In this document: piece by piece, positions 63,583 through 64,000 of the stretch
Layout of the letters: each line of letters starts with the position of its first letter
How positions within the stretch are numbered: the stretch's first letter is position 1
From: Nageia nagi
Taxonomy: Eukaryota; Pinophyta
Assembly (NCBI GenBank): GCA_050084985.1
Contig: JBITNC010000001.1
Location: forward strand, 19,530,001-19,594,000
Length of the DNA: 64,000 nucleotides
Reading direction: 5' to 3'
Made by a program: the position numbers and the translations under genes
Notes under the pieces: generated by a model
The model's input: the letters and a program-made list of their open reading frames with translations, nothing else
Told to the model about the DNA's origin: nothing
Database searches by the model: none

Positions 63583-64000
63583 TGTTGGAATGTATAATGC
63601 ATTATTGTAAAGGTTATGTAATAATCTTCTATTTAAGTTCACTAATACTTAAGGGTATCATTTTATACCTTAAGTATTTAAGTGAATATTATAATATAAT
63701 TTGTCCTACACTCCATGTCTTGAGCATGCCCCTTGGGTAAAAGGATGTGCATGTCATGCTTTTGTACATCGGATAAAATGGTGATCCAAAGAGGGATTTT
63801 GGTCTATAAATAGAAGGCTCCCTCTTTGTGATCACACACCAATTTGTGGAGTAAAGCCATGCTATAGGATAGTTTTTAGGAGATGAGTTAGGAGAATTGT
63901 AAGAGATTCATGTTTTTGAATGAAGTTGGATCTAGTTATTGGATGTACTCCTAGTTGGAGGAACCACTTACATCTTGTGTTATCTTTGTGAGATTGCTTT
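63583..64000 (+). mobile_element. start of an LTR, running off the window
   Basis: TGTTGGAATGTATAATGC opens a sequence with a hairpin at 63639-63685, a TATA box ctataaatagaaggctccc near 63805, and no coding frame, all typical of a copia LTR. The end is beyond 64000, so LTR status rests on the opening and promoter layout only. Confidence 0.5.
63639..63685. repeat. long imperfect hairpin
   Basis: ttcactaatacttaagggtat and ataccttaagtatttaagtgaa pair over about 20 bp with one bulged base and a short loop. Confidence 0.75.

Overview
The window looks like nuclear DNA of a seed plant with a large, repeat-filled genome, most likely a gymnosperm. This is inferred from an AT-rich, almost gene-free landscape of old, nested LTR retrotransposons and from one cytosolic ribosomal-protein gene whose first intron has grown to about 29 kb. 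I see no prokaryotic features, no CRISPR array and no rRNA or tRNA genes.

The one host gene I can assemble is eL33 (RPL35A) on the minus strand. Exon 1 with the conserved start lies at 60444-60413. Exons 2-4 lie at 31385-31350, 31231-31003 and 30899-30840. The four exons join in frame at GT/AG junctions into a 118-codon reading frame. Intron 1 (31386-60412) is 29,027 bp, and 27,464 bp of it is one Ty1/copia element (32282-59745, plus strand, target duplication GCAAG) that has itself received many insertions. Without that element the intron would be about 1.56 kb.

Layout. 1-8031: AT-rich sequence with decayed reading frames, a CA/CAA microsatellite and a diverged tandem duplication. 8032-9051: an LTR with perfect 7-bp inverted ends. 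9206-19445: a Ty1/copia element (target duplication TAACT) whose integrase is split by a poly(A)-tailed retroposon (11488-16980), which in turn carries a small gag-only LTR element (13050-16470). 20.5-22.8 kb and 28.64-28.8 kb: LINE fragments in opposite orientations. 22827-28638: a minus-strand Ty3/gypsy chromovirus inserted into the LINE ORF1. 30.8-60.5 kb: the eL33 gene. Within its intronic copia element sit (a) a minus-strand element with a long unknown ORF (about 33.43-42.86 kb), itself split by a 3.1-kb solo LTR (36893-40026); (b) a gag-protease-only gypsy element with LTRs of more than 3 kb (44606-56537), whose 3' LTR holds a further solo LTR (52773-53683); and (c) a hAT transposase fragment (about 56.91-58.04 kb). 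61.7-62.6 kb: the 3' end of a second chromovirus. 63583-64000: the start of another LTR.

The most unusual signal is in the long LTRs of the intronic gypsy-like family. Three divergent members each carry, upstream of or away from the promoter region, an array of 8-14 imperfect palindromes. The arm sequences differ between members but the architecture is the same, and all three LTRs open with a short hairpin. I know of no named feature for this. All retroelement reading frames in the window are broken by stops and frameshifts, and the host gene is the only one that reads cleanly through spliced exons.
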